This document shows, piece by piece, positions 11,230 to 18,838 of a DNA stretch of 64,000 nucleotides; position 1 is the first letter of the stretch, and every line of letters begins with the position of its first letter. The DNA comes from JAFAGX01 sp963759875 (lineage in GTDB: Bacteria > Acidobacteriota > Terriglobia > Terriglobales > Acidobacteriaceae), in assembly GCA_963759875.1 (NCBI GenBank), contig CAVXBB010000015.1, positions 1,674,001-1,738,000 of the forward strand. The letters run 5' to 3'. The position numbers were made by a program, and so were the translations under genes. Under the pieces are notes generated by a model that had not been told where the DNA came from, did not search any database, and saw only the letters and a program-made list of their open reading frames with translations.

Positions 11230-11433
11230 GTGGACGAGGGCCGAAAGCGCGTGCTCGGCATCATGGCAGCGATCCTCGCCAGCCTGCACATGCGAACCGC
11301 AGATGATTTGTTCGGGCGACCACAGGGAGGTCCACAGACCGACAGGTTAATTGCGGCTTCGATTCAGTGGGCGGAGCGGATCATGAAGAAGATTGATGAG
11401 GTGTTCGGCGAGAACGAGGCAATCCACCGTTAG
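11230..11433 (+). CDS. small hypothetical protein
   Basis: Unrecognised 67-residue protein starting at GTG with DEGRKRVLGIMAAILASLHM and ending DRLIAASIQWAERIMKKIDEVF. The N-terminal DEGRKRV-L-I-A-ILA pattern followed by an amphipathic W-AE-IM-IDE helix recalls small acidobacterial proteins of unknown function that I have seen; this is memory, not a search. No strong ribosome binding site precedes it. It lies 68 bases before the lysine-rich gene on the same strand. Confidence 0.45.
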   Translation: MDEGRKRVLGIMAAILASLHMRTADDLFGRPQGGPQTDRLIAASIQWAERIMKKIDEVFGENEAIHR

Positions 11434-11500
11434 CAGGAGAACATTGAATCCGCGAATGGCCTGTGGAACCATTGAAGCATCACGTAGCGAGGAGGCAGTT

Positions 11501-11767
11501 ATGGCACAAAAGAAAGCAAAAAAGAAAAAGGTATTGGCAAAGCGAAATCCAGCGCCGAAGAAGAAAGTGCTGCAATCCAAGAAGACGATAGCCCGCAGGT
11601 CTACGAAGAAACCTGTGAAAAAGACTCCGGTTCAACCCCTACCACCTGCACAGCCCGAAATCCAGCAGAACCCGGACGAACTCGAAGAACACCAAGAACA
11701 AATTCACGATGCTGAGTATGCCATTGTCGATGAGGCCGATGAAGAGGAATTTGGTGAGGCGGTGTAG
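11501..11767 (+). CDS. lysine-rich histone H1-like small protein with acidic tail
   Basis: 88-residue protein starting at ATG 11501 behind a GAGGAGG. Residues 1-45 are strongly basic (AQKKAKKKKVLAKR, then PAPKKKVLQSKK and STKKPVKK), resembling histone-H1-like DNA-binding tails. Residues 55-88 are strongly acidic (DELEEHQEQIHDAEYAIVDE, then DEEEF). This bipolar charge pattern suggests nucleic-acid binding by the N-half with a self-shielding or partner-binding C-half. No known domain is visible. The gene is free-standing. Confidence 0.65.
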   Translation: MAQKKAKKKKVLAKRNPAPKKKVLQSKKTIARRSTKKPVKKTPVQPLPPAQPEIQQNPDELEEHQEQIHDAEYAIVDEADEEEFGEAV

Positions 11768-11886
11768 CAAAACCCGCTAACCCCACGAACCGGAGTTGGA
11801 CTAGCGGGCGGGAGTCAGGCTTCTCGTTAACGGCACCAGTGCAGACAACCGGCTATCGTGATATTTGTTCTTTTCGCGAACGTATC

Positions 11887-13338
11887 TCATAACGACCTCA
11901 AGAAATCCAGCAATTGCTGTTGTTGTTGTGTACTCAAATTATTGAAATTGTTTATTACTTGATTTGCTTCTGATCCTTGACTGGCATGTTGTTGTATAGC
12001 CTGCACTAAATCACTTGTTCTTCCATCGTGTAAGAAAAATAACCTCTGTCCTATTCCCCACAATGGTGCTGTCCTAAATTCATCTCCTGTAGCCAATCCC
12101 TGATTAATCCCGTCTGCCAGACCTTGTCCCATATGATGCAAAGCAAAATCTGAAAATGGGTGGAATCTAAGATTACTCATTCCCGTAAAAATAGAATTAC
12201 CTGTCGTTAATGTTTCTGAATGACACAGATTACAACCTGCTTGCTCAAAATTACCTTGTCCAGCAGTCGTATCTGCTGTAGGTGGTACCGGTGTAGGTGG
12301 AGCGGACAATCTCATTACATCGGTGAAAGTATCAATGTCTGATTCGGTTGCCCCTGTAATGACAGTCGGTGATCCACCTGCTGTGGATAAGTGTGCATCC
12401 TCAGGCAAAGGATTAAAGATACAACCTGGATACTCATTCCGCTTCATCGGAAAATTGTCGTTAGTAATACCCATTTCTACGTTGTAAGCCTCACCTGCAA
12501 ATACATCCAAAGAAGGATTTTGTGCTTTCCATCCAAACCTAGTAATGGTTGCAGTGTTACCACTCAGATTAAATCTCCCTCCTATACCCAACTGTGCTCT
12601 ACGCGATGCGGTAGAAGCAAGATTGGCTCGTAATGTCGTGTCTAAAGTGTTTTCGACCAGTCCATCTCCAAACAATGCAATCGGAATTCTAAAGATCACA
12701 TTATTACCAGCTAGCTGACCAGCAAAGTTTGGTTGGGGCAGATTACAACCTGGCGCATCTGTTCTTCCTGCAATAGAAAATAAGTTATGCACCGAACCAT
12801 CGAGCGAACCATCTGAGTGCCTGACAAATCTAGCTTCCCGTACCGGTCCATTGGGCGTAATGAAGGATGGAATAACATTCGTAGCGCCATTAGATAACCC
12901 AGCTACTATCTCTGGATTAGTCTGTGGCACTTGGGGACTGTTTGGGCTTGGGCTTGATCCTAATATGGCTGGCTGAGAATGGCATGAACCGCAACTATTG
13001 GAATTAAATCCTGGACCAAGTCCCCCATTCCCTAACGTACCAGCGGGGCTTTGTGGCACACCTTCAACTTCCACGAACTGCGTGAAGCCACCAAGGAATA
13101 GAGCCTGCTCGGCTGCATTCAATGTTGGAAAGAAACCTTCATTACCATCGGTTGTACCGGCCCCTGCTGGTCCTGGTCTAGGTCCCGGATCTACAGCTTG
13201 ACTCTGAAGTCCGCGCCCATGCTGATGGTGGTTGTAATCACCAAATTGGTGTTGGTTATTCTGACCCCATCCACCAATCATTAGAGTAGACACCAATAGT
13301 GTTGCCAATGTTACCAGGACCGACGTGGGTGTTTTCAT
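11887..13338 (-). CDS. di-heme DUF1111 (thiol oxidoreductase-like) c-type cytochrome, AT-rich
   Basis: 483-residue exported protein with two c-type heme attachment motifs, CGSCH (about 114-118) and CNLCH (about 369-373), the hallmark of the DUF1111/DHOR family of periplasmic di-heme oxidoreductases. The N-terminus MKTPTSVLVTLATLLVSTLM is a signal peptide, followed by a His/Asn/Gln-rich linker (HHQHGRG). I start at ATG 13338 because GGAG lies upstream and the signal peptide begins there. Family features FGDGLVENTLD, GRFGWKAQNPSL and APLWGIGQRLFFLHDGR are intact. Base composition is clearly AT-rich compared with both neighbours, with many A/T-ending codons, which suggests transfer from a low-GC donor. 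A second member at 20126-21430 has host-like composition. Electron partner and substrate are unknown. Confidence 0.9.
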   Translation of the reverse strand: MKTPTSVLVTLATLLVSTLMIGGWGQNNQHQFGDYNHHQHGRGLQSQAVDPGPRPGPAGAGTTDGNEGFFPTLNAAEQALFLGGFTQFVEVEGVPQSPAGTLGNGGLGPGFNSNSCGSCHSQPAILGSSPSPNSPQVPQTNPEIVAGLSNGATNVIPSFITPNGPVREARFVRHSDGSLDGSVHNLFSIAGRTDAPGCNLPQPNFAGQLAGNNVIFRIPIALFGDGLVENTLDTTLRANLASTASRRAQLGIGGRFNLSGNTATITRFGWKAQNPSLDVFAGEAYNVEMGITNDNFPMKRNEYPGCIFNPLPEDAHLSTAGGSPTVITGATESDIDTFTDVMRLSAPPTPVPPTADTTAGQGNFEQAGCNLCHSETLTTGNSIFTGMSNLRFHPFSDFALHHMGQGLADGINQGLATGDEFRTAPLWGIGQRLFFLHDGRTSDLVQAIQQHASQGSEANQVINNFNNLSTQQQQQLLDFLRSL

Positions 13339-13715
13339 AACTAACTCCATCTATCTGAATGACGAAGCGGACTTAGTTGGCGAAGGTAGGCACTATCACA
13401 TCAGCTCACTTGCCTGGGAGTGGCTTCAACAGGCAGGAGCTGACTCAGCGTTTCAAGTCAAATCGAGCTATGGGATATGGCCGGAATCCCAGGTTAACAA
13501 TCTCTGGTCCGCAGGCTGGAAGAACATTGTTAGAGGAAGCTTAGATCGTGCTTTCGGTGGCGTCAATAACCGGAGGTGCAGACGCACCGTGTCGGAAGGC
13601 CATACCGACATGACACAAGGGTCCATGAGGAGAATTCGCGGAAGGACAATAGCTCTTCACGATGAACGCTTAAGGGTTGCGGCGGAGGCTCGTCCTTCAC
13701 CGCCTCGGAAGTGCT

Positions 13716-13945
13716 CTATGAAAGTTCCATGAGCTTGTCTCGGTCACCGGAACTGCTCAGAAACGCAGCCCTCTGTCCTAGGTCAAGTTCTCGGCCAGAG
13801 AAATTGCAGCGCGATCCCCTTCATCTTTGCCGTGATCGTGCTCGGCAGTCTGCGCCTCTCGCTGAGTTTTGGCTAAACCGACACGAAGCTCTCGGTGTCT
13901 GACCTCAAGGATCTTCTTCAGACGTGCAATTAATTTGCGATCCAC
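13716..13945 (-). pseudogene. small DksA/TraR-like N-terminal coiled-coil ORF, frameshifted
   Basis: Read from GTG 13945, just 5 bases after the stop of the preceding small ORF, the frame gives VDRKLIARLKKILEVRHREL then AKTQREAQTAEHDHGKDEGD and stops at 13778. The charged, helical A-KT-RE-----HDH-KDEGD-A pattern is like the coiled-coil half of DksA/TraR proteins, though no CxxC zinc finger remains. In another frame the sequence goes on as RELDLGQRAAFLSSSGDRDK to a stop at 13716, so a one-base loss near 13793 would explain the break. It is the last of a run of tiny minus-strand ORFs. The family call is tentative. Confidence 0.4.
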
Positions 13946-13949
13946 AAGT

Positions 13950-14165
13950 TCATTCCATCCGCCGCTTCAACGTCCAACGCCCGTCTGAGGTTTGCTCTAC
14001 TTGCTTCTCTGATAACCTTCTTAGGAGTATCACGCCTTCCGATGGCGTGAACCTGATCTCACCGCCCAGTTCACGATTTAAGCGATTCGTGATCTCAGAG
14101 GGGAACAGTGGTTCCGGCACTTCGCCCAGAACTCGCAGGAGTTGCTCCTCATGAATAACCGTCAT
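13950..14165 (-). CDS. small winged-helix-like protein, unknown function
   Basis: 71-residue protein. Its ATG at 14163-14165 overlaps the stop of the upstream zinc-ribbon ORF (TAATG), implying translational coupling; an upstream in-frame start would sit inside that ORF. The order is a helix EEQLLRVLGEV, a second helix SEITNRLNRELGG, a putative recognition segment SEGVILLRRLSEKQ and a wing-like end QTSDGRWTLKRR. This matches a compact winged HTH but no named family. Neighbours are equally small DNA-binding-like ORFs, so a regulatory role is inferred. Confidence 0.6.
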   Translation of the reverse strand: MTVIHEEQLLRVLGEVPEPLFPSEITNRLNRELGGEIRFTPSEGVILLRRLSEKQVEQTSDGRWTLKRRME

Positions 14166-14335
14166 TACGCCGCTCGATTCAGCTTCGTGCAGTGCGTACA
14201 TCGACACTTGAACTCCGGATCACCGGGCAGTAGTGTGTGTCCGCACTGCTCGCATATAAACCACCCCGGCTTCTGCAACATTGGCCTGAAATCGTCACCT
14301 AAAATGCAATAAGGGCAGCGCACGATGTCAGCCAT
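14165..14335 (-). CDS. zinc-ribbon small protein
   Basis: 56-residue protein starting at ATG 14333-14335. It contains CPYC (7-10), CEQC (28-31) and CRCTHC (44-49), giving two CxxC knuckles typical of a zinc ribbon plus a third Cys group. Between them lies a hydrophobic LQKPGWFI strand. Its start overlaps the 3' end of the HTH ORF by 8 bases and its stop overlaps the next start (TAATG), so the three are co-translated. It resembles archaeal and phage-type short zinc ribbons; no function is known. Confidence 0.6.
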   Translation of the reverse strand: MADIVRCPYCILGDDFRPMLQKPGWFICEQCGHTLLPGDPEFKCRCTHCTKLNRAA

Positions 14336-14539
14336 TAGAGACCTCTTCTGCTCGTTTTATCTTTCGTAGCTCGTTGAGCAGCTGCGTCCTTACCCGTTCA
14401 TTTGTGCGCTTACCTTGCGCTACCCGGCTGACGTAACTGGGATCGACAGCGAGCGTCTTGCCAACTCGTGAATATAAACCGGGTGCAGGCGATGAACTTT
14501 TAGCAGACGCTCGTCGTTCGCCGCAGTTGCCTTGTTCAT
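14328..14539 (-). pseudogene. short helix-turn-helix protein with one frame break
   Basis: From ATG 14539 the frame reads NKATAANDERLLKVHRLHPV then YIHELA. The rest of an obvious HTH, KTLAVDPSYVSRVAQGKRTN followed by RVRTQLLNELRKIKRAEE, is one frame away. Adding one A in the AA run near 14456 yields a 70-residue protein with the classic DPSYVSRVA recognition helix of Cro/C1-type regulators. It is first of three overlapping tiny ORFs (HTH, zinc ribbon, winged helix). It may be a nonsense allele, an assembly error or, less likely, a frameshifting gene. Confidence 0.5.
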
Positions 14540-14599
14540 TGCAATGGATTCCCGGTTCACCGATGTTGTCACAATTATGGACTAACTACAAGGTGTGCA

Positions 14600-14836
14600 C
14601 TACGCGGCCTTGCGCTCTCGTTTTACGCGCTCCGCAGTGACAGGTTTCCGATGGGCCGCTCGATGAAAAGAACGGCAGAATGGGCACAGCACATCGCCGC
14701 AACTGCTGCACCTTTCGCTGTGAGCTTCACAGATGGCGATTCCGCAGTCCCAACATTGATGGCTGGATGCCTTCGTACAAGGGTATCCGTCTGCATTGGC
14801 CACATTGCGAACTTCTACGATTTCGCACAGGCTCAT
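14600..14836 (-). CDS. B-box-like zinc-binding small protein
   Basis: 78-residue protein with Cys/His ligands in the order C20, H27, C29, C32, C37, H40, C43, C46, C51, C54, H58 and H62, reading CWDCGIAICEAHSERCSSCG followed by CPFCRSFHRAAH. This pattern is like a B-box/double zinc-finger fold that binds two zinc ions. A basic C-tail (KPVTAERVKRERK) follows. It starts at ATG 14836 with an AGGA upstream. Such proteins are scattered through Acidobacteriota without assigned function; here it sits in the tiny-ORF cassette. Confidence 0.65.
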   Translation of the reverse strand: MSLCEIVEVRNVANADGYPCTKASSHQCWDCGIAICEAHSERCSSCGDVLCPFCRSFHRAAHRKPVTAERVKRERKAA

Positions 14837-14881
14837 TCAGTTCCTACTTCATTCCGCACAGTTTTCCCAAATTTCGGGGCT

Positions 14882-15037
14882 TTAAGCCTCACCGTCTGTG
14901 GGCACTTTTTCTACCAGATGTCGCTTCTGGAGTTCCTGCATCAATCGGTTATCTTCCGCGATCAGCTTGGGACTTCTTTGGTGTCCGTAACTTTGGATTT
15001 CAAGCAGCCTTTGCATCAACTCAGCGAAGTTTTCCAT
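14882..15037 (-). CDS. 51-residue hypothetical protein
   Basis: Unrecognised. Starts at ATG 15035-15037 behind a strong GGAGG and reads MENFAELMQRLLEIQSYG, then LIAEDNRLMQELQKRHLVEK to a TAA at 14882. It is predicted all-helical and amphipathic, consistent with a small coiled-coil or partner-binding protein. Its start overlaps the 3' end of the Cys-rich ORF upstream. The strong ribosome binding site is the best evidence that it is real. Confidence 0.5.
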   Translation of the reverse strand: MENFAELMQRLLEIQSYGHQRSPKLIAEDNRLMQELQKRHLVEKVPTDGEA

Positions 15038-15173
15038 GACTTCCTCCATCGGGCTGGAGGCTGGTTAGTTGGCAGAGATGATAGGGGCAGTCACGGCAGA
15101 AAGCTGGTCAAAATTGAACAGCTTCACGCCGGATGTCGTGCTTTTCAGCTTCCTCACAGTTTAGGGAACACAT
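15021..15173 (-). pseudogene. Cys-rich small ORF interrupted by an in-frame TGA
   Basis: From ATG 15173 the frame reads MCSLNCEEAEKHDIRREAVQF, then TGA (15108-15110), then PAFCRDCPYHLCQLTSLQP to a second stop at 15021 that overlaps the next start. Ligand-like residues on both sides (C2, C6, H12, then C, C, H, C) suggest one zinc-binding protein of 50 residues interrupted by a stop where a Cys or Trp would fit. A nonsense mutation or base-call error is most likely; no selenocysteine insertion structure was identified. Confidence 0.3.
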
Positions 15174-15513
15174 AAACCGCTTGAAGTCGTACGAGTCACA
15201 AGTGTCGGCCAAAGCGCAAAACAAAACGCCCCAGACTCAAATGAGTCCTGGGACGTTAAGTCGAACAGCCCTCCCCCGAAAACTGCTCAAAAGACAATCT
15301 ACCGATTCGGGGCACTATCGTGAATAGCCCAATCGAGCCAGTGACCTTAGAACCAACTTAGAGGTTACCGATGGAAGTTGTGAGTTCTAGCGCCAAGGTC
15401 TACGCCGCCTTCTTCTGCTGCGCCTTTAACCAACTCAGAACCGCAGCAGGAATTCAAAGCTTGCCCAACTGGATAGGGACGCGCCTGCCCATTTCTGCGG
15501 AATCGCTTCCACG

Positions 15514-16128
15514 CTATTTTGCAGGAGCAGGTTGGGGAGTAGCCGCGGGCGCGTTGGGGGTCGAGAAGTTTACCTTTGGCACCTGACGAGATTCCTCCGT
15601 GGCCGTGAAATAAGCTGGGTTCGGTTTAAAGCCAGCCCACCCCGCGTAGATGTTATTGGGGAACTGTTGCACGTATGTGTTGTAGTCCTGCAACGTGTCG
15701 TTATATCGCTTGCGCTCGACTGCAATGCGATTTTCCGTCCCTGCCAATTCGTCCTGCAAGCGCAGAAAGTTCTCATTTGATTTCAATTGCGGATAATTCT
15801 CCACGATCGCAAGCAAGCGTCCCAGTGCTCCATCCAGTTGCCCGTTGGCGGCGATTTTATCCTGCGGAGTGCCCGCCGAAAGCAGCGCGGAGCGGGCCTT
15901 GGCGATGTCACCGAACACCGTCTGTTCTTGCTTCGCATAGCCTTTCACGGTTTCCACAAGGTTGGGAATCAGGTCTGCGCGACGCTGCAGCACAACGTCC
16001 ACCTGAGACCATGCAGACTTGACCGCTTCATTCTTGGTCACCAGAGTGTTGCGGACACTTACATACTGCCCAAACACGCCCAGCACAATCAGCACCAGAA
16101 TAATGAGTACAATCACGCCCTTGGTCAT
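15514..16128 (-). CDS. lemA: LemA family protein
   Basis: 204-residue membrane-anchored LemA protein. An N-terminal hydrophobic segment (GVIVLIILVLIVLGVFGQYV, residues 4-23) precedes the helical LemA domain, recognised by NTLVTKNEAVKSAWSQVDVV, QRRADLIPNLVETVKGYAK and YNDTLQDYNTYVQQFP followed by NIYAGWAGF. The Pro/Ala-rich C-tail is short. LemA proteins commonly sit beside TPM/YgcG genes, as here (16909-17667), and are thought to act at the envelope; the biochemical role is unsettled. A SD-like AAGGAGAAAAGT precedes the ATG. The cluster order on the minus strand is TPM, nucleotidyltransferase-like, LemA. Confidence 0.92.
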   Translation of the reverse strand: MTKGVIVLIILVLIVLGVFGQYVSVRNTLVTKNEAVKSAWSQVDVVLQRRADLIPNLVETVKGYAKQEQTVFGDIAKARSALLSAGTPQDKIAANGQLDGALGRLLAIVENYPQLKSNENFLRLQDELAGTENRIAVERKRYNDTLQDYNTYVQQFPNNIYAGWAGFKPNPAYFTATEESRQVPKVNFSTPNAPAATPQPAPAK

Positions 16129-16158
16129 ACTTTTCTCCTTGAGAGCAGTGTAGGAATC

Positions 16159-16890
16159 TCACACGCTGCCTTCGGTGGAACCCAGCATTGTATCGACTGC
16201 TGCGGTTACCTGCTGCACGGCCGTCAAATATCGGCGGGCCACATCACTCACATCAAGCTGTTTGCGGTCGATTTTCTTTTCACGAATGTCCAGCAGCTGC
16301 AAAAAAGCCGATGGGTCCAACTGAATCCGCGAGGCCAGCGCCTCAATACTCTCACGTTTCGATTTAGGAGCTGAATCGCCCATCGCGACCAGGGTGTGGC
16401 GGAACAAGGTCACAAATGTCGAGAGCGAACCCAGCAACAGCTCCCACAGGCGATTCTTACTGCCCCGAGCCAGCATACGCTCGCGAAGAAGAATCGTCTT
16501 CTCGCGCAACTCATACTCTAGCTGCGCACGATGGAAATGCATGGGAATCGTCAGACGCTTGAGAACATCCTCGCCGTAGAGAACGCGGTGCTGCTGCCGC
16601 ATGTCCAGCAGTTCGATAGAAAAGACATCAGCAGAGTGTTCCAGTTCATCGCGAGTGAGCAGAAGTGGAATATGATGCTTCTGTCGCGTCCACCATTTCA
16701 CCGCTGGCGCAAGTTCATTGAGCACGGCGAATGAGGCTTCCCGCAACACGCAAAGCAGGTTGACATTGGAATAGTCCGGATGAAATTCACCATCCGCACC
16801 CGACCCGTAGAGAATCACGCTTTGCAGATTCTCTCCTGCTGCATGACGTATTCGACTGAGAAACTCGGCGATCTGCTTTTCTGCGACCAT
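16159..16890 (-). CDS. nucleotidyltransferase-fold protein with altered active site
   Basis: 243 residues. Residues about 20-45 show the start of a Pol-beta-type nucleotidyltransferase fold: SVILYGSGADGEFHPDYSNV then NLLCVL. In active family members the GS is followed by a D-x-D pair, usually SDIDLL; here it reads SNVNLL, so both metal-binding Asp residues are Asn. The remainder is helical, with a DELEHSADVFSIEL segment and a C-terminal helical bundle rich in Leu and Arg. It sits between LemA and TPM genes, 30 and 18 bases away, in one operon. It may be a catalytically dead scaffold, or it may use other residues. Confidence 0.7.
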   Translation of the reverse strand: MVAEKQIAEFLSRIRHAAGENLQSVILYGSGADGEFHPDYSNVNLLCVLREASFAVLNELAPAVKWWTRQKHHIPLLLTRDELEHSADVFSIELLDMRQQHRVLYGEDVLKRLTIPMHFHRAQLEYELREKTILLRERMLARGSKNRLWELLLGSLSTFVTLFRHTLVAMGDSAPKSKRESIEALASRIQLDPSAFLQLLDIREKKIDRKQLDVSDVARRYLTAVQQVTAAVDTMLGSTEGSV

Positions 16891-16908
16891 AGTACCTCTG
16901 CTCTGCGG

Positions 16909-17667
16909 CTACCAGCTTCCGCTGGCACCGCCGCCTCCTGAACCCCCACCGCCAAACCCACCGAAACCTCCGCCACCACCGAACCCGCCACCGCTCCGGC
17001 TACCACCACCACCTCCACCGCCCAAGCTGAATAGCAAGAACCAGAACAATAGCCGCCGCAGTGGAGCAATCAACATCACGAGCAGGAAAATACCGAGCAG
17101 TGCCAGTAACGTGAAGCCGGAACTGTGATCTTCTTGCGGTTCCCGGGGCTCCGATGGATTGCTCTCCACCAGTTGAATCCCTGCATCCTGTGCGATGACC
17201 CCCGCGACCCGAGAGGTCAGGAGCAAAACAGCTCCGTTGTAGTCACCTTGCTTGAGCAGCGGCACGGCTTCGCGTCCGAAGCCTCCCACCTTGCCATCCG
17301 GCAGAATGGGCTCCAGCCCATACCCGACTTCAATGCGGTAACGCCGGTCTTGGACGGCGAGGAGGATCAGCACGCCACGATTGCTCGCCTTACTTCCAAT
17401 CCCCCACTGCTTGAACAGATCCACTGCGTAGCTCTCGATATCGGAGCCGTCGAGCGACTGGATTGTGACCACGGCGATCTGAGCGTGAGCTTTTTGATCG
17501 ATCTGCTGACAAATGCTGTCGAGCTGCTCGACCGTCTTCGGATCGAGCACGTGAGCAAAGTCGTTGACGTAATCGGTAGGGCGGAGCTGCGAGACCGGTT
17601 CGGCTCCAGCCAAGCTCAGCACAAACACAACGGTGAGCGAGACAGCCGTCTTGCCAGCCAGTTTCAT
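16909..17667 (-). CDS. TPM domain protein (YgcG family)
   Basis: 252-residue exported, membrane-attached protein. A signal peptide (residues 1-22, ending SLAGAEP) is followed by the TPM domain: YVNDFAHVLDPKTVEQLDSI, QIAVVTIQSLDGSDIESYAV, IGSKASNRGVLILLAVQDRR and RIEVGYGLEPILPDGKVGG. A transmembrane helix follows near residue 185-205 and the tail is almost pure Gly/Ser (GGGG repeats). That low-complexity tail is typical of YgcG proteins. It is first in the TPM-NTase-LemA operon. TPM proteins in other systems have been linked to acid phosphatase activity or photosystem repair; no role is proven here. Confidence 0.9.
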   Translation of the reverse strand: MKLAGKTAVSLTVVFVLSLAGAEPVSQLRPTDYVNDFAHVLDPKTVEQLDSICQQIDQKAHAQIAVVTIQSLDGSDIESYAVDLFKQWGIGSKASNRGVLILLAVQDRRYRIEVGYGLEPILPDGKVGGFGREAVPLLKQGDYNGAVLLLTSRVAGVIAQDAGIQLVESNPSEPREPQEDHSSGFTLLALLGIFLLVMLIAPLRRLLFWFLLFSLGGGGGGGSRSGGGFGGGGGFGGFGGGGSGGGGASGSW

Positions 17668-17892
17668 GAGCCCGCTACTTTACGCAATATTCACGGAGGC
17701 CAAGCCTCCAAGGGACTGAATCCAGTAGGCCCTAAGCTAACTCACACCTAGAGCAGCAACACATTCTTCCCAGCCCGTACTTAGTTGGTCCTCTCGCAAT
17801 CATGCTCCGCACTCTCGCATGAACGACCTCCTCAAATTCACTCTCGGCAGGTCTCGGCGTGCAATCGTAGGTTTATTCCAGCTCCTTTCGAC

Positions 17893-18255
17893 CTACGCCG
17901 CCTTCTTCTGCTGCGCCCTCACCTTCGCCCATCTTGCCCGCTGAAACGCTGCAATCTTCCTGCGGGCTGCTGCTGACATCGTGCGCTTGGTAGGTTTTGT
18001 GCTACTGGATTTGTTTTCGGCTGATGGTTGCGCCTTTTCCTGCCGAGCCTTCGCCCAGCGTGCTCGTTGTGCCCGTGCCATGCGTCTGCGAGCCGCCGCT
18101 GAAATAGTCCGCCCAGGTTTTGCCGCAGAAGCTCCGCCATTCAAGTTGCTAAGAGCAGACAATGCTGTGTCCACATGCCGCATTTGGTTCAGTAGCTTCG
18201 TTTTCTCCGCTTTTAATTCACTTACTATCGATGCCAATCCGTTCAGGTTTGCCAT
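17893..18255 (-). CDS. basic two-repeat protein (RARWAK repeats)
   Basis: 120 residues. Residues 1-40 are a helical coiled coil (LASIVSELKAEKTKLLNQMR). Then come two near-identical basic modules, TISAAARRRMARAQRARWAK and TMSAAARRKIAAFQRARWAK, separated by a Ser/Thr/Lys linker, and a KKAA end. The AARR-x-AxQRARWAK module recurs in short acidobacterial and verrucomicrobial proteins and looks DNA-binding, but its function is not established. A decayed copy of the 3' end seems to survive at 15400-15453, where the last 25 bases are nearly identical. The gene is monocistronic. Confidence 0.7.
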   Translation of the reverse strand: MANLNGLASIVSELKAEKTKLLNQMRHVDTALSALSNLNGGASAAKPGRTISAAARRRMARAQRARWAKARQEKAQPSAENKSSSTKPTKRTMSAAARRKIAAFQRARWAKVRAQQKKAA

Positions 18256-18357
18256 GAATTCTCCCTCGGCAAGGAATTGTAATTGATCGGCTACGTTTCG
18301 GAGTGAGTGGCGGTGGAACTGTCACTGCATAGACTGGGATTCTGCTCTTGTCGCCAG

Positions 18358-18793
18358 TCATTTTGCTGCTTCGTTTGTCGGCGTCCCGACCACCCAGACA
18401 TACTCAAGGATTTGTGTTCCGTCGTTCGTGACGTTGTGCCTCGTCGCTGGCGGAATGTAGGCCCGCATCTTTTCCGTGAGCGGCACATCGCGATGTCCCT
18501 GGATAGCGGCAACGCCACCCTCATGCAGGATGACCAGAACTTCCCCATTTGCCGAAGTCGACTGCCAGCCCACGCTCTCGCCAGGCTTGAGCTTCCCTGA
18601 ACCGCCCGTCATCCCGCTTGTCTGCGGTGCTCCCTTGAGCAATGGGCAGTCGCCCCCGGCGCAGCCCGAGGAAAACGTCACGGGCTCACGTGCCGCCCGC
18701 TCCTTTGGCGCGATGGCAGCCGAACGTCACGGCAACACAGATCACTCCCAGTACCAGATTCACATGAAGTTGACGCTTGAGCCTTCGTTTCAC
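18358..18793 (-). CDS. cupin-fold protein, probably exported; N-terminus frameshifted
   Basis: The intact frame 18358-18681 encodes a small cupin: GGSGKLKPGESVGWQSTSAN, GEVLVILHEGGVAAIQGH and RAYIPPATRHNVTNDG, i.e. the two cupin motifs with a final HNV and ILEYVWVVG strand. Immediately upstream, in another frame ending at 18686, lies a convincing signal peptide from GTG 18793: a basic start KRRLKRQ and a hydrophobic run NLVLGVICVAVTFGC. The two probably belong together, with one indel near 18685, giving a periplasmic or lipid-anchored cupin. Substrate is unknown; the acidic metal ligands of enzymatic cupins are not all evident. Confidence 0.65.
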
Positions 18794-18838
18794 GGCAACG
18801 AATAGGCGCCTATTTCTTGTAAGGGTCTTTGTCGCTGA

